64,000 nt of DNA from Congeria kusceri (GCA_027627225.1 JAPFQT010000089.1:620001-684000), one strand, 5' to 3'; shown: positions 22,663 through 34,552, counted from the first letter of the stretch. Numbers and translations: made by a program. Notes: generated from the letters alone by a model not told the origin.

Positions 22663-22782
22663 GTGTATCCAGTAATAGTTTGTTCTTAAGCCTTGTCAGC
22701 CCGATCGCTCAGTTTGTTCTAAATGCGGGCTATACTCCAGAAGGAGTTAGAGATGGCGTCGTTGATATGCAACGAAGTGGAA
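22663..22782 (+). CDS. IAP gene, UBA-like exon
   Basis: A 'gtgtctttcag' acceptor and a strong 'gtaagt' donor bound 120 bp, phase 1 on both sides. The reading contains S-P-I-A-Q-F-V-L-N-A-G-Y-T-P-E-G-V-R-D-G-V, which fits the helix 1 / M-G-F/Y loop / helix 2 pattern of ubiquitin-associated domains. Several IAPs (for example BIRC2/3, BIRC8 and the fly DIAP2) carry a UBA domain between the BIRs and the RING, where it binds ubiquitin chains. Order and phase here agree with that layout. It is absent from the annotation-scale open frames because it is short. Confidence 0.65.
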
Positions 22783-23414
22783 GTAAGTTGGTATCTGTTT
22801 TGTTATATTTGTTAAAAATGGCTGTATAATATAAGATGCACGTTGGAGGATATTTTAAATAGGTGGCTGCAAAAGATGCAGATTGGAGGGTGTGAAAATG
22901 GGCTTGTTAGATGCATATTAAGTTGCTATACAATTAAAATAACTAAGTAATGCTTTTCTTGTTAGAATTATGTTTTTGAAAGACATCAACTGTATCACAA
23001 AGGATGACTTTTTTCTTGCAAACCGACTAGATACTTTCATATTAATATGTGTTGTTAAATAAGTTTCTTATAATTATTATGAAAATTAACATTAAATAAT
23101 TTAAACAATGTTAAAAAGTAATTATTTATTTAAATATAAATAAACCATTTTTAAATTATTTGTATATTGAATGAATGTTTAACACAACGATACGAGTGAA
23201 TGCCCCATATTTGTATGAGTATATATATTTGAGTATATCATATATTTACACATATAACATATAATTATACTAGAACTTATATGGTTATAATATATTTTGT
23301 GTAATTATTAATACAAAAAAGTCATAGGATAAGTGGTAACGTGGACATGTATGCTAACTGACATTTCATTGTGTTATTTCAATCAATTTAATTATCTTCT
23401 AATCACCATTTCAG

Positions 23415-23543
23415 GACACGCAATGTACACAGAAGAACAGATGTTGATGACGGTGTCTCAGATGTCTAGCAACAGACCTGCCCAACGGGAAGTGGCGGAC
23501 CGTGGATCTGACATACATGCGACGGACAGACAACAATTTAATG
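23415..23543 (+). CDS. IAP gene, linker exon after the UBA-like exon
   Basis: Acceptor 'caccatttcag', donor 'aatg/gtaaga', phase 1 to phase 1. The A left from the previous exon plus GA makes Arg, then H-A-M-Y-T-E-E-Q-M and a polar segment ending Q-Q-F-N. The first part may complete the UBA fold (third helix); the rest looks like a disordered linker. The RING that usually ends an IAP was not found in the window. Confidence 0.6.
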
Positions 23544-25130
23544 GTAAGATCAATGGCATTTTTGTAATCTTTCAAAGAAAGTAACACGCATTGTGTAATA
23601 TGTAAATATATTTGTATTAATTAATATTTCATGTTAGTTTAATACATATCGGTATATAGTTTTTCTCCCTCGCTTATTCCGTACTAAGCATGTGAATAAT
23701 TTGAAGAAAAACAAAATGTCGTGTTTTAGGTTCAAAATATGTGACCTGTGCTGCAAAAATGGGTCCTATGGATGAAAAGTCACATTTTCATTTTTTTACA
23801 TTTTCATTTAGTATTATCTTTAAGAAATAAAACACTGAAAAAAATTATGCTTCTATCATTTTTATTTTATGATATATTGCCAGAAACGTAATACCCGTTT
23901 AATACAAAATGTAATATTTTGTGCAAAAATAAGAACAAAACAGTACACTTTAGATTACTTATATTTATATACAAACAATACACAATGACAACACTATTAT
24001 CAAAGACTATACTACAGTTGTTTTAAATAAATAATTATTTTTCATTTTGTCCTCACATTGTTACAGAAAATGTTTCAAAACAGTTTCCATGGTAACCAAA
24101 TTAGAAAATTAGTTATTTAGATTAAAAACTGAGTGCACATTACCAATTTGAATTATTTTACCAAATCTTTGTGAACACATTGTATTTGCATATTAGTATC
24201 TTATTTAGAAGCTTATAAAAGTACATTGTTTGTGATAATTGCACTGGCATTGAATATCTTTACAAACCTGATAGAATCAATGTACATGTATGTTGGTTTA
24301 ATAATACTATACTGTGTTACTTATATGATATCCATAATATTTGTTTATATCGGCCAATGTACTTCTTTTTAATATGCACACTACAGCTGATGCATAAAAG
24401 ATTAATTTCATTCAATGCACACATTGTTGAATACCGTAACCGTCTCCATAGCAACAGCATTTTAGATGCTAATGTGACAGTAAAACAAACAAACATGAAA
24501 TACTGATTTAAGTAATGCATGTTACTTATAAAAACAACCTTTGTAGTTGTAGCACGCACACTAGTATTGTTTAATTGAATATCAAACACATGAACAAAAT
24601 TAACATATAATTTTGTGTTACTTACATCCTTAAACAGTAGGTTAAAAAATCAAACAAAAAGTAACTAGTATCATTTCATCAAACTTGACAACACTAGAAC
24701 AATCACCCATAACATAATACTAAAACATTTTAGTTGTCAGAAAAACAGGTAAATAATTCTTCATTATTACAAATAGCAACTAAAACTTATCCAATTTTAG
24801 AATACTCAGGATTTGTCCACTTGAAAACGAGGTACATGTAATAGAGTATAATAAGATACTGGTACATGTACTGGACCAGTATTCAAAAATCTCCAAATGG
24901 AAATCTTAAATAGTACGTATGTGTTATACATGTGTTCATAGTTTCTGTTTACAAAATCGTCAAATACTAAACACCTAAGCAATTTTTACTAGTTTAAAAC
25001 ATTTAAACATAAAAATACTTCTTCATAAAACAATCTCTTGACTTAAAAAAATTCGCGATTTAAAATAAGTTAGGTTTTCCCTATTTTGTGAATAGAGCCC
25101 GGGTCAAATTAACACGAATTTTAGAGCTTT
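23544..25130. other. Intron-like AT-rich sequence
   Basis: About 1.6 kb with no coding exon, RNA or transposon boundary that I can support. Short open frames on both strands (for example 24317-24589 minus) have low-complexity AT-driven composition and no recognisable motif. Confidence 0.4.
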
Positions 25131-25880
25131 TATTAAGATTAACAGTTATGGAAAACGCATTCCTTTCGTGCAGTTATGATCAAGCATTATTGTCCGGAGC
25201 ATATCTTTGTCCAGCAAGGATGGATTTTCAAATAACTTGGCAGAAATGACAAGCAAAATGAACCTGAGTGTCTTGCGCAAGAACCAGGTCTCTAGGTCCA
25301 AGGTCAAGGTCACAATTCAAGGTCAAATTCAAATTTAAGAAATCGATCCTTAACTCTTGTCCGGATCATAACTTTGTCCAGCATGGATGGATTTTTAAAT
25401 AATTTGGCAAAAGTGACATAGTGACATGGAGTGTCGCGCGCAAGAACAACGTCCCTAGGTCCAATGTCAAGGTCACAATTCAAAGGTCAAATTTAAGAAA
25501 TTAAACCTACACGTTTTGTCCAGAGCATAACTTTGTCAAGCATGGATGGATTTTCAAATAACCTGGCAGAAGTGACAAGCATGGTGAGTCGGAGTGTCGC
25601 ATTCAAGAAACAGGTCCCTTGGTCCAACGTCAAGGTCACAATTGAAGGTCAAATTTAAGAAATCAATCCTAAACACTTTGTCCGGAGCATATCTTTGTGC
25701 AGTATGGATGTATTTTCAAATAACTTGGCAGAAGCGACAAGCATGGTGAGGCGGAGTGTCGTGCGCAAGAACCAGGTCCCTATGTCCAAGGTCAAGGTCA
25801 CAATTCACGGTCAGAGATCAAACATAAAAAATCAATCCTTTAAAACTTAGTTCGGAGCGTATCTTCGTCCAGCATGGATG
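25130..25880. repeat. Tandem array, unit about 170 bp
   Basis: About four degenerate units with recurring phrases 'gtccggagcatatctttgt', 'cagcatggatggattttcaa', 'gtgacaagcatggtgag' and 'aaggtcaaggtcacaattca'. It is the same family as the array at 57150-59340. No coding potential. Confidence 0.8.
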
Positions 25881-26842
25881 GAGTTAGACGGACTATCCCG
25901 TGGTTAGTTTGCATTACTCTGTCCTATGAACAGGTGATACAAAAATGAATTAAAAGAGTATCGCAAATGACAACTGACAACTTTGAAATACTGAGTAGAC
26001 ATTTCAGAAAAGCGATTAGAGTAAGTTTAGTTTCTGAAAACGAACTGCTGAAACTGTGTATGCAATGTAAGGTCGACAAGAAGATATTCGATATACAGCA
26101 GGACCCTATGGAAATTTGATGGTTACTGGAAATACCGAAATCTAAATGAATCTACCGGAAATTTACGATAAAACTATGTTCATAGCATTTTAAATTATTA
26201 TAAAATACAAAACATATAAATATAAAATGTAATTTCTTTAATTTTTATGCACTACATTTGTCAACAACAAAGTATAAAAAGCATTTTACCAGCGATAAAT
26301 CGTTATTCAATATGACATTGAATGAAGTTGCAAACATGTAATAAATCATATATTTGTAACGAATTAGCAACCAATACACATGTTCACAATGAGCAAACTT
26401 GTAAAATTGGCGAATTTTCAATCATCATATACCGTCATGCCTAGATCATATTTCTATGAAACTTTAAGTTACGACAAAATAGTTTAATCAGATAAGCAGA
26501 TTAGTTAGCTATTTCATGCATATGTTAATAGCAACACCACTAATAATTAAAGTTTATTTAATGCCAAGTAGTGAAATATAGAAAAATATCAGTGAGATAT
26601 ATCCCTATATCACTCTATGTGTTGTACTACTTTTTTTAATTTTATTTAATTTGAACAATATTTAATTCTAGGTGTTGTCACCATTTATCATACATAATTA
26701 CCAAAAAAGAATAGTAGGGAAGATTAATAACACCAAATATTAAGAATACCTCTCTGATATAATATTGATGTGTATTTCCTCTTATTTTCTCTTGGATTTT
26801 CCTCCGTCGTATTGAGCCAAGGAGACTATTGAGTATAACAGA

Positions 26843-26881
26843 CAATGCCTTGTGGGTACAAGTTTTACCCACAAGGCATTG
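26843..26881. repeat. Perfect 16-bp inverted repeat, 7-bp loop
   Basis: CAATGCCTTGTGGGTA at 26843-26858 is followed by its exact reverse complement at 26866-26881. It could form a hairpin. No oligo-T tail or other sign of a terminator or small RNA is seen. Confidence 0.9.
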
Positions 26882-27940
26882 GAGCTCGTCATCTTGGTCC
26901 AATTTTAATTTTAGCATCCAAAGCATTTATTTTATCATTTGCACGTTATTCATCACAGCATATTACACTTGCACTTATTTACTGTTGCTATGATCAGTAG
27001 TCTCCCTTTGTTTACATAACTGTTGTATTGCCCGTTCTCCAATTCCAAAATAGAACAACAATTACCCTTAAGTAATAACTTGTGTCCATTAAGCACGTAC
27101 TTATATTGTTTTGAGTGTATTTAGTTTTTATATCCAGTAACCACTCTTAAGTATTTAAGTATCCCATGTGTGGTCTTGTAAGTAGTATTCTGCGTTTAAT
27201 TCTCCGCCATCTTGTTTTCTTCAAATTCTTTACCGGCCTTTAATCCAATTATGTTTGTGTTGTTAAATCCGAATAATTAATATAGAAAACACTTCATACG
27301 TATAAGTATTCAATTTCAGAACACTCCTAACAGTACATCTTGTGTTGTTTTACATTTTAACGCGCATCTACGAGTTTAATCAGCTTAAATTGCTTGCGAA
27401 AACACAAGTGCGCTTGAATGTCGTGACTGTGTTAACTGTTGTTTACATAATAACACCTACGCACTCGCTATTTTTAGAAAACTGAATTTCGGAGAACTGA
27501 ACGCACTTTCACTTTCAATTTGTACTTTTATCATAAATATATTTAAAGCTAGCAGTGTGTGTTAACTTCTTGATTTGAAAGCTGACCATTATTCAACGAC
27601 TACGTGTTTACAATTGAATTTAAACTTAAATACATTTAAAAACACGGATTCTGCGTTGTCTATGAATATACAGTGTAGCATAGTAAACTGTCGAACTGTA
27701 AACGCGCTGCCATGATAATGCCTTGAGTCAATTTTTTGCGATTTAAGTTGCATAATTAGAACTAATCCACGGCACATTTTATCGTAATCCAAGACGGCGC
27801 TGGAATATTTATTACTAATCCAGATTACTGCCCATTATAGAGAAAATAGTGCGGACGTAATATTGTCAATATCGTGTTGAAAATCCAGTATATGAAAATC
27901 AAACGTAAAGAATATTCAAATAGCATTTAAATAAAAATAA

Positions 27941-28082
27941 AATGTGTCTGTTTTCGGTGTGATAACGCGTGATATCGTCACCGGAAAGGGAGACAATACT
28001 CGTGCAAGCGCTCATGAAAATATTAATTGTCTCCCTTTCCGGTGACGATATAACGCGTTTTCAAACCGAAAACAAACACATA
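27941..28082. repeat. Fold-back repeat with arms of about 57 bp
   Basis: The left arm (27941-27997) and right arm (28026-28082) are inverted copies with a few mismatches. The best-matched core includes 'atcgtcaccggaaaggga' and its complement, and the spacer is 28 bp. It resembles a small fold-back MITE. I see no convincing target duplication. Confidence 0.85.
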
Positions 28083-28356
28083 GCCTCTATATATAAGCGT
28101 GTATGACGAAATTTAAAATAATACATGAATATCATTGTCAACACCAATTCCAGCATGCTAATTAATCTATATACTTTTTAAAACAAGTATATATACTGTT
28201 ATTACTGTAACTTGTAAGTATTGGGACACCCCTATTTTTGATTTAAAAAAAAAATACAATTTTCGCATCTCTTAATCTTGGGTAACATTTTAAGGTTGAA
28301 TTGTTTTCTTCCCTTAATATATTTGGACATCAAAATATAACCTGATGTTGTTACAG

Positions 28357-28401
28357 TGGAGGCCTTCCAGACCTGCAAATGCATAGGTTGCTTAGCGACA
28401 G
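28357..28401 (+). CDS. Possible 45-bp IAP exon, Cys-rich
   Basis: Acceptor 'gttgttacag' and donor 'acag/gtgaca' enclose 15 codons that keep the phase-1 to phase-1 pattern of this gene, reading V-E-A-F-Q-T-C-K-C-I-G-C-L-A-T. The three Cys could belong to a RING or zinc region, but the RING consensus of IAPs is not seen. Splice signals this short arise by chance, so this is tentative. Confidence 0.3.
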
Positions 28402-30156
28402 GTGACACGGTATATTGCGATTGCTTTTCTATACACCATTAGTAACACCACCAGAGATCAGTTTTCGAAGATTTCGGTATAATATAGATAGATTCATGTA
28501 GATTTCAGTAGAATCGGTATTTACAGTAACCTGAAATTTGATAAAATACTATACTGGTTTCTAACCTAAATGATTCGTCCCATGTCAACTCGACTCCGCT
28601 TGGAATGACGACTTTTTCCACAGACCATAGCGCAAATCATAAATGTCGATGTTTTGCAAGTGATGATCTCTCAAAGCTGAATGGGAGACTTGCCTACATG
28701 GGTACTTGTTGGTTTAGTTTGCTGGTTCTTACATTGATACTATTTTCTTTCGTAAATATAGAATGTAATTATTTTCCGCGAACTTTCATCACGCATTACA
28801 AGGCTGGATTCTGCTTGTGTAGCGGTAGGCATTAACTTTGATTAAGATGTATACGGTATAATACATTTATAACGTATTCTTAGTAGAAACTATTATTAAT
28901 TCATAACAAATTATTATATGCGAACAATTACACCTTATTTCTAAATTCTAAAGGTCCTGTCTCTCTGTAGCATGTAAGTCCATCATTCCGGCCCTCTTAA
29001 TGCATAAATAGATCTATGCATAGTGTAAACATTTTCAAATATATAGGTTGGGACAATGAATATGTAGTTTAATTTTTAATATGAATATTGGTGCTACCTA
29101 GTTAACGGGCAAAAGCATATTTATTTAACTGTATAAAAACAATATTTACTGTAGTGTCAATTTTATTTGAGCCACTTCTTTTTGTGGGCAGTATAAACAT
29201 AATTAGTATGCTGTAATGGGCAATGTTCCAAACATAATTTTAAATATTATTTTCATTATCTGTATAACATCACTGATATAATTACAAATTTTAAGGGTGG
29301 TTTTCCATGCCAATATATTTTTTGGAACATGTTCATTACAATCCCCCTTTTGCAATTTTCATCAAAATTCATTTACCCACATGGATGAAAAAAATCTAAA
29401 TTCAATTGTAGTTGCAAATAGCGTCTGCATACACTTGGTGTCTTTTATACAAGCAATAATAGAAACTAAGAATATTATAAAATAAGACAATACAAAGCAA
29501 TTACAAAGATAAAAGTATTAATATTTCTTAATTTTCTATGGTAGCTCAGTATAAACTTGAAGCTGAAAAAACAGAGAAAATAATCTGTTGTCTAAAAGAA
29601 CTTGGTTTTCCTGGACTTATATGTTTTTTTCACTTAAATCTTTTTATTTGTCTTTTATTTATAAAATTTATTTGACTGAAATAAAAAGTAAGAAACACAT
29701 TGACCATGTACTTTTTGGAAAAAATGAGGAAAACCAAACACACCCATTAAAAAAAGACATTTTTATTTAGGCAATTCTTCAACAATATTTATCAAATGCT
29801 GAAAACATTATGCAATTAAAGTTAAATACACCATTTACACCAGTTTAACAAAATATTGGATAATGAAAAGCGATTATTTGAGTGAATTAAAGATTATGTT
29901 TTCAAAATAAGGTTCCTTGTGGGCACACAATATGCCATCCACAGCCTTCACTGTTTTCAACTCTGAGACAGCACACTATGCATGAACAATATAGTGTCTG
30001 TTTTACTTCTTTTCCATTTATCTTAATGACAATAGTTTACATACTGCAGTATGTTGGCAATTTAGGCTGTATATGCTGGTAATTTAGGATGCATTTTCAC
30101 CAACTGTCAGAGAATCATGTGTACTATGCTTTAATATCACCAGGCTAGACCTCCAG
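28402..30156. other. AT-rich sequence without a supported gene
   Basis: Only short AT-rich open frames (for example 28605-28835, 29297-29485, 29588-29770 on the + strand), none with a recognisable domain, splice context or repeat relationship. Confidence 0.4.
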
Positions 30157-30930
30157 CAGCGTTTTTTCTCTATATAAAGTTGGTACCGGAAAACGGTACC
30201 ATTCCCAATCCGATTTTCTGACCATTTTTCCCAATTTGAAGTTAAAAATTCGCAAATGTAAGGAAAAACACCCCAAAAGACCCTGAAAAGATCGACGATG
30301 TTCCTGTATTTTACTTTTGTTTTACCCAAGCGTAAACCATAGCTCAAATCAGTTACTGTTAACGGCTAGGGGAAGTAACCGGTGCAAGGTTTGGTGGCGC
30401 TGTACCGATTGGTTACTGTTATCAGTTATACATTGCGTGCGAGAATGGGAACCATCTGGACTGTAATGCGTGTTCGCGAGTGTCATTGACGAGACTTGGC
30501 AATTCATAACACTAAATACTACAGAAAAAAAACATTCTGGGATGCAATCCTTTATCTAGCAATGGCTTTTATGGCAAAGCAGAAAGTATAGATCCACAAC
30601 CGTCATTAACGGCGGAAGATACTAGTAATTTTGTTTATGTTCTTTCAACCATTGACACAGACAGAGAGCAAACTTGTGTCTCTGGGGCAAGTTGTGCAGG
30701 TTGATACCCACCAGCACGGCATTTAAAACCATTATCTGACTTGAATGCAAGTTAAATAATAAATATAACAAATTGTTTTAGGGTTTATTTATTGTAACTT
30801 ACTGTTTTCACATCCTTTTCGACTGTTTTTCATGAAAGTGGTAAAATTCCCAATTTGGCTGAAAACGCTGTCAATTTTCCCAATTTGACCGGTACTGGTA
30901 CCATTCCCAAAGTGGTGAGAAAAAACGCTG
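30157..30930. mobile_element. Non-autonomous DNA transposon, 774 bp, 14-bp TIRs, TCCAG target duplication
   Basis: The element starts CAGCGTTTTTTCTC and ends with its exact reverse complement GAGAAAAAACGCTG. TCCAG lies directly outside both ends (30152-30156 and 30931-30935). Subterminal repeats of 'ttcccaatttg' and 'ggtaccattccca' occur near both ends and could be transposase binding sites. There is no coding capacity for a transposase. The TIR and 5-bp duplication would suit a hAT-related or other 5-bp-TSD superfamily; I cannot decide. Confidence 0.75.
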
Positions 30931-31532
30931 TCCAGGGAAGCATTCCGGCTGATTTGTGGCAATTCTCTTCTTTCAGCTGAAACTACAAAACTGTCCAATA
31001 TATGTGCAACCCAACCTATGCCATTTTTTTTAGTGTTTGGTGAAGCAAATGTAAAAACTGGTTAATTACGTTTTGCTATTGTAGTACAAGTCCTGTAGAA
31101 ATACATGAGCACATATTTATAAGCAAATATGGCACACATATTAAGTATAAGGAGTCAACTACTATTCACTGGTATAAAAAGCTGAAAAAAATTTATGTGT
31201 CCTGAGGCTTCAAAACTAAGAGCTGACAGATCACCATACTTAATGACTTTTATACATGTTCATTTGCAAGTTTACATGTATAGAAACATAGTTAAACACA
31301 ATTAAACACAATTACTAATAATACTATATAACTTAAAGCAATACAATTTCGTAGTTTAAGCATTGAAATGGAAGCATTACATTATCATGAGCTTCTAATA
31401 AAGTACAAATGGGACTTGTTAACAGATTTTCGCATTTTTTTAAGTAGGCCATTAAATGTCTTAACTCGACAGATTTAAGCGTCAGAACTAAAAAGCTCGA
31501 TTGTAATAACAAAATAAGTATTAAAACAAAAA

Positions 31533-31606
31533 GGTCCCACCGGGGTTCGAACCCTGGACCTCTTGAATAAAAGGTTATCTTCTTATAACCACTCGGCCAT
31601 TCCGAC
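31533..31606 (-). pseudogene. tRNA-like sequence, decayed
   Basis: On the minus strand this 74-nt stretch has a tRNA-like D-arm sequence 'tggccgagtggtta' (as in Leu/Ser tRNAs) and a T-arm 'gggttcgaacccc' with a perfect B box GGTTCGAACCC. The acceptor ends pair poorly, the D stem is weak and no proper 7-nt anticodon loop can be drawn. It is followed by a T run, as expected for Pol III termination. Best read as a tRNA pseudogene or the head of a tRNA-derived repeat. Confidence 0.55.
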
Positions 31607-31800
31607 TTCTATATTCTTCTCATCCTGCATTATTTACTTTATGTAAGTGTTCCACGCATTGTCATTGTCAACAGTTTCAACGAAAACAATAGAAACACTC
31701 CAAATTACTCCATTGTTTAGCGTTACAAACGCTTTATAATTTTATCAGTTTCGACTGATGATTGCTCATAAACGAAACAGTTTTTACAGTATATTTCTCA

Positions 31801-32549
31801 CAGGGTTTCCGCCAGGAATCTTTTAAGGGATGTTGGGCCGAAACAGGGTGGGCTTGGGAGGGGTGTCGCCTCCCCCCCCCCCCTATGTTGTTAGAAAATT
31901 TTATGTTTGAGTAAGGTTATTGGTGCAATTTGGCATATACTTAAAGGTGTGTACAACAAAACAATAATTTACGCTGCCTTGGCAGTGTTCTTGGTGACGT
32001 CGGGTCTAACTTCGGTGTGTCAGTGTGCACTTCTGTAATCCTTTCTTCCAAAAAAAAGAATCTGGAGGACCTGTATCTACTGCCTTTCGTTTCGACATTT
32101 TACCGATTAATGAAAATCATAAAATGCTAAATTTGCTTAAATCCCATGATAGATGGGATTTACAAAAATAATAATTCTAATTGTCGCTAATTTTATCAAC
32201 TACAAACGTTTTGTTTTCACAGTTTTCAGATAAAGAAGAGACCCATACAGTATGTGCTAATTAAAGTGCATTCTAGTATCGATTAACGCTCCACTTGCTA
32301 TCATACCTACCTGGTAATTTAGTTGATAACTCTGGCAATCGAGAACCGCCTCCTTTAATCTATTATCTTTGACAAGCGAGCGGCACGTGTAGATAATAAA
32401 CAATGTTTTCACAGATTATCGATTTATATTTATGACATGTCGGCAGCTGGTTAAGGCATGTCGCTGCAATTTAGGGATGTGGGAAGACCAACCCAGATTA
32501 CGCAGGGATGTCGCTAGCGACAGGCCATATTGGCCAGGGGGAAACCCTG
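31801..32549. mobile_element. Non-autonomous hAT-like element, about 750 bp
   Basis: The left end is CAGGGTTTCCGCCAGG and the reverse complement of the right end is CAGGGTTTCCCCCTGG. Flanking 8-mers are ATTTCTCA (31793-31800) and ATTTCTAG (32550-32557), a decayed 8-bp target duplication typical of hAT elements. Near the right end are GGCCATATTGGCC and GTCGCTAGCGAC, short palindromes of the kind that bind transposase. No transposase gene. Confidence 0.65.
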
Positions 32550-32913
32550 ATTTCTAGGTCCGTAGTGTTATTTTGCCCCCTTGTATACACTGATCTTTTA
32601 TTTTTGGAATCAGTGACAAAGAGTTGAAAAATTGTCAATTCATCAATCTGTGGACAAGTCCCTTTAATTTTCGAAGGTATTGATCGATTGAGACAATGTT
32701 CAAATTTGTTATATAAGTGTGCACATAATTAGTATTATCATTAAATAATCTAGTATTTGTCATTATTCTTGTTTTAATTTGAAAATAAACATTCACATAT
32801 AAAACTACAGTGTTATTTAGAGAAGCATAATATTTTTGTTTTGTTTATTGACAAAAACACCAAAAGCATTGCCTTAGGCCATACAAATGAAATGTCATAT
32901 TTGCCCCTTGTAG

Positions 32914-33233
32914 CATGCAATGTTTCTGATGATGGAAGCATGGAGAAAGTTCTCCGACAGCCTATGTCCACGTCGCATCAGCGCTTGTACACGGTCCGTA
33001 AGAAACTGCAGAAGTTCCTGCACAGGCTCATACAGCAGCAACAGATGAAACAACAACAGCAACAGCAGAAGCCGCTTCAGCAGCAGGAATCTCTAGGGAG
33101 GGCGATATCCAGTCAGGCAAACCAAGCCATCACCACAAGCTTCACTCTCTTCAGCCAGCACCTGCAGTGGGTCACACAGCATGCAAGGATACTGCCTTGG
33201 CCAAACATTCCAACAGCATCTGCTCTATGCATG
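32914..33233 (+). CDS. Exon of an unrecognised polyglutamine protein
   Basis: Acceptor 'ttgccccttgtag', donor 'tgcatg/gtagta'. Phase 1 in, phase 0 out. The reading starts A-C-N-V-S-D-D-G-S-M-E-K-V-L-R-Q-P, continues with a basic amphipathic stretch Y-T-V-R-K-K-L-Q-K-F-L-H-R-L-I, then a Gln-rich tract interrupted by Met, Lys, Pro and Leu, and a hydrophobic/aromatic end. Base composition is clearly richer in GC than its surroundings, as expected for coding sequence. A nuclear co-regulator is possible from the composition, but I do not recognise the family. Confidence 0.6.
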
Positions 33234-33742
33234 GTAGTAACTATGTTTAGTGTCAATTTTCAGTGTTTTACTGCACATAAAAGTTGTAACTCATGTTCCA
33301 ATTATTATACATTTATTTTTTATTATTTTTTTAGTATGATAATGTCCCTTTCATGCAAACATAAGCACTCCAACACAAATTAACCATTAGATACTTGTCA
33401 ATCAAGGATTGAGTTGACCAAGTATGGGTTTATATTTCAGTGGTAAATAATAGCAATTGGTTGCATAATCCAATTGATACTTCAAATCCTTGGACAAACA
33501 ACCTTGAACAAACAGAAAGGCAGAGCAATCTATGTTCGTCTACTGGTTAATTATATATATATAATTATATCTGTAAGGCATATATATTTGTATCTGCAAA
33601 ATATAGTGATCAGGTGCTTGTAACACTCTATTAGATTATGCATAGTGAGCTTCTGTGTGTGTACTGCATCGATGAATAAATGATTGTGTTGATTTTGTTT
33701 TTTAGTAGGTTTACAAATGTAGATGTTTCTCTGTCTGTTCAG

Positions 33743-33823
33743 GTGCCATCTGTGAGTAGCAATCAGTCAATGTTGACAGTCATGTCTGGTCCTGAAATTG
33801 CAGCTAGCCTTCTGCCAACACTG
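33743..33823 (+). CDS. Second exon of the polyglutamine protein
   Basis: A 'ctctgtctgttcag' acceptor with a good pyrimidine tract and a 'ctg/gtaagt' donor give 27 codons, phase 0 to phase 0: V-P-S-V-S-S-N-Q-S-M-L-T-V-M-S-G-P-E-I-A. It joins in frame to 32914-33233. The other two frames contain stops. Confidence 0.6.
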
Positions 33824-34029
33824 GTAAGTGTAGACTGCCTGTCCAGTATAAACCTTGAGCAACTTTAATCAGAATCCTGCCAAGGACTTCAGACTTGATC
33901 AAATATTCAATTTTGGTTAAACTTTTCCTGTCTTTCATTGAGGGGGCATTTTGAGACATGTCACATTATTTTCACAGACATCGCATAGACCATAGACTAA
34001 AAAATAAAACCAGCAGATGTTAATCAAAG

Positions 34030-34330
34030 TCTTTCATTGCATCAACAAAGACTACAAATAGTTAAGAAGATACTGTTCATAGTCTCATTGCATCAACTTT
34101 AGACTTCAAATAGTTAGGAAGATACTGTTCATAGTCTCTTTGCATCAACTTAGACTACAAATAGTTAAGAAGATACTGTTCATAGTCTCTTTGCATCAAC
34201 TTAGACTACAAATAGTTAGGAAGATACTGTTCATAGTCTCTTTGCATCAACTTAGACTACAAATAGTTAGGAAGATGCTGTTCATAGTCCCATTGTATCA
34301 ACTTTTGACTACAAACTTTTAAGAAGATAA
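34030..34330. repeat. 51-bp minisatellite, about six units
   Basis: The unit includes 'gcatcaacttagactacaaa', 'tagttaggaagatactgttc' and 'atagtctctt'. Because 51 is a multiple of three, a 17-residue repeat runs open on the + strand at 34140-34322, but it lies in the intron between two exons and has no splice support. I do not call it coding. Confidence 0.9.
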
Positions 34331-34552
34331 TATAAATTTTCTCTTCATTTATTAATTTACCTGTGTGAGATTGTATTTAACCTGAAGTGATATTACAATA
34401 TTCCTTTAATGTCTGAGACCCTGACTGTGTAGATCCAAAACAACAACACTGAAGTCACAGTTCAATACAGCCAACATAAGCACACAGGAAATGGCATTTA
34501 AATATGCTAAACTTCACTTATTCTCAATATTAGCGTCATTGTGCTATTACAG

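Larger units (their letters stand above)
25880..28356. other. Intron-like sequence with two hairpin-forming inverted repeats
   Basis: Apart from the inverted repeats at 26843-26881 and 27941-28082, nothing in this stretch supports a gene. The 82-codon minus frame at 26678-26926 spans the first hairpin and is probably accidental. Confidence 0.4.

Noticed and set aside
25130..25880. CRISPR-like array
   Set aside because: Regular repeats with variable parts, but units are about 170 bp, degenerate throughout and in a eukaryotic genome. Ordinary satellite-like DNA.
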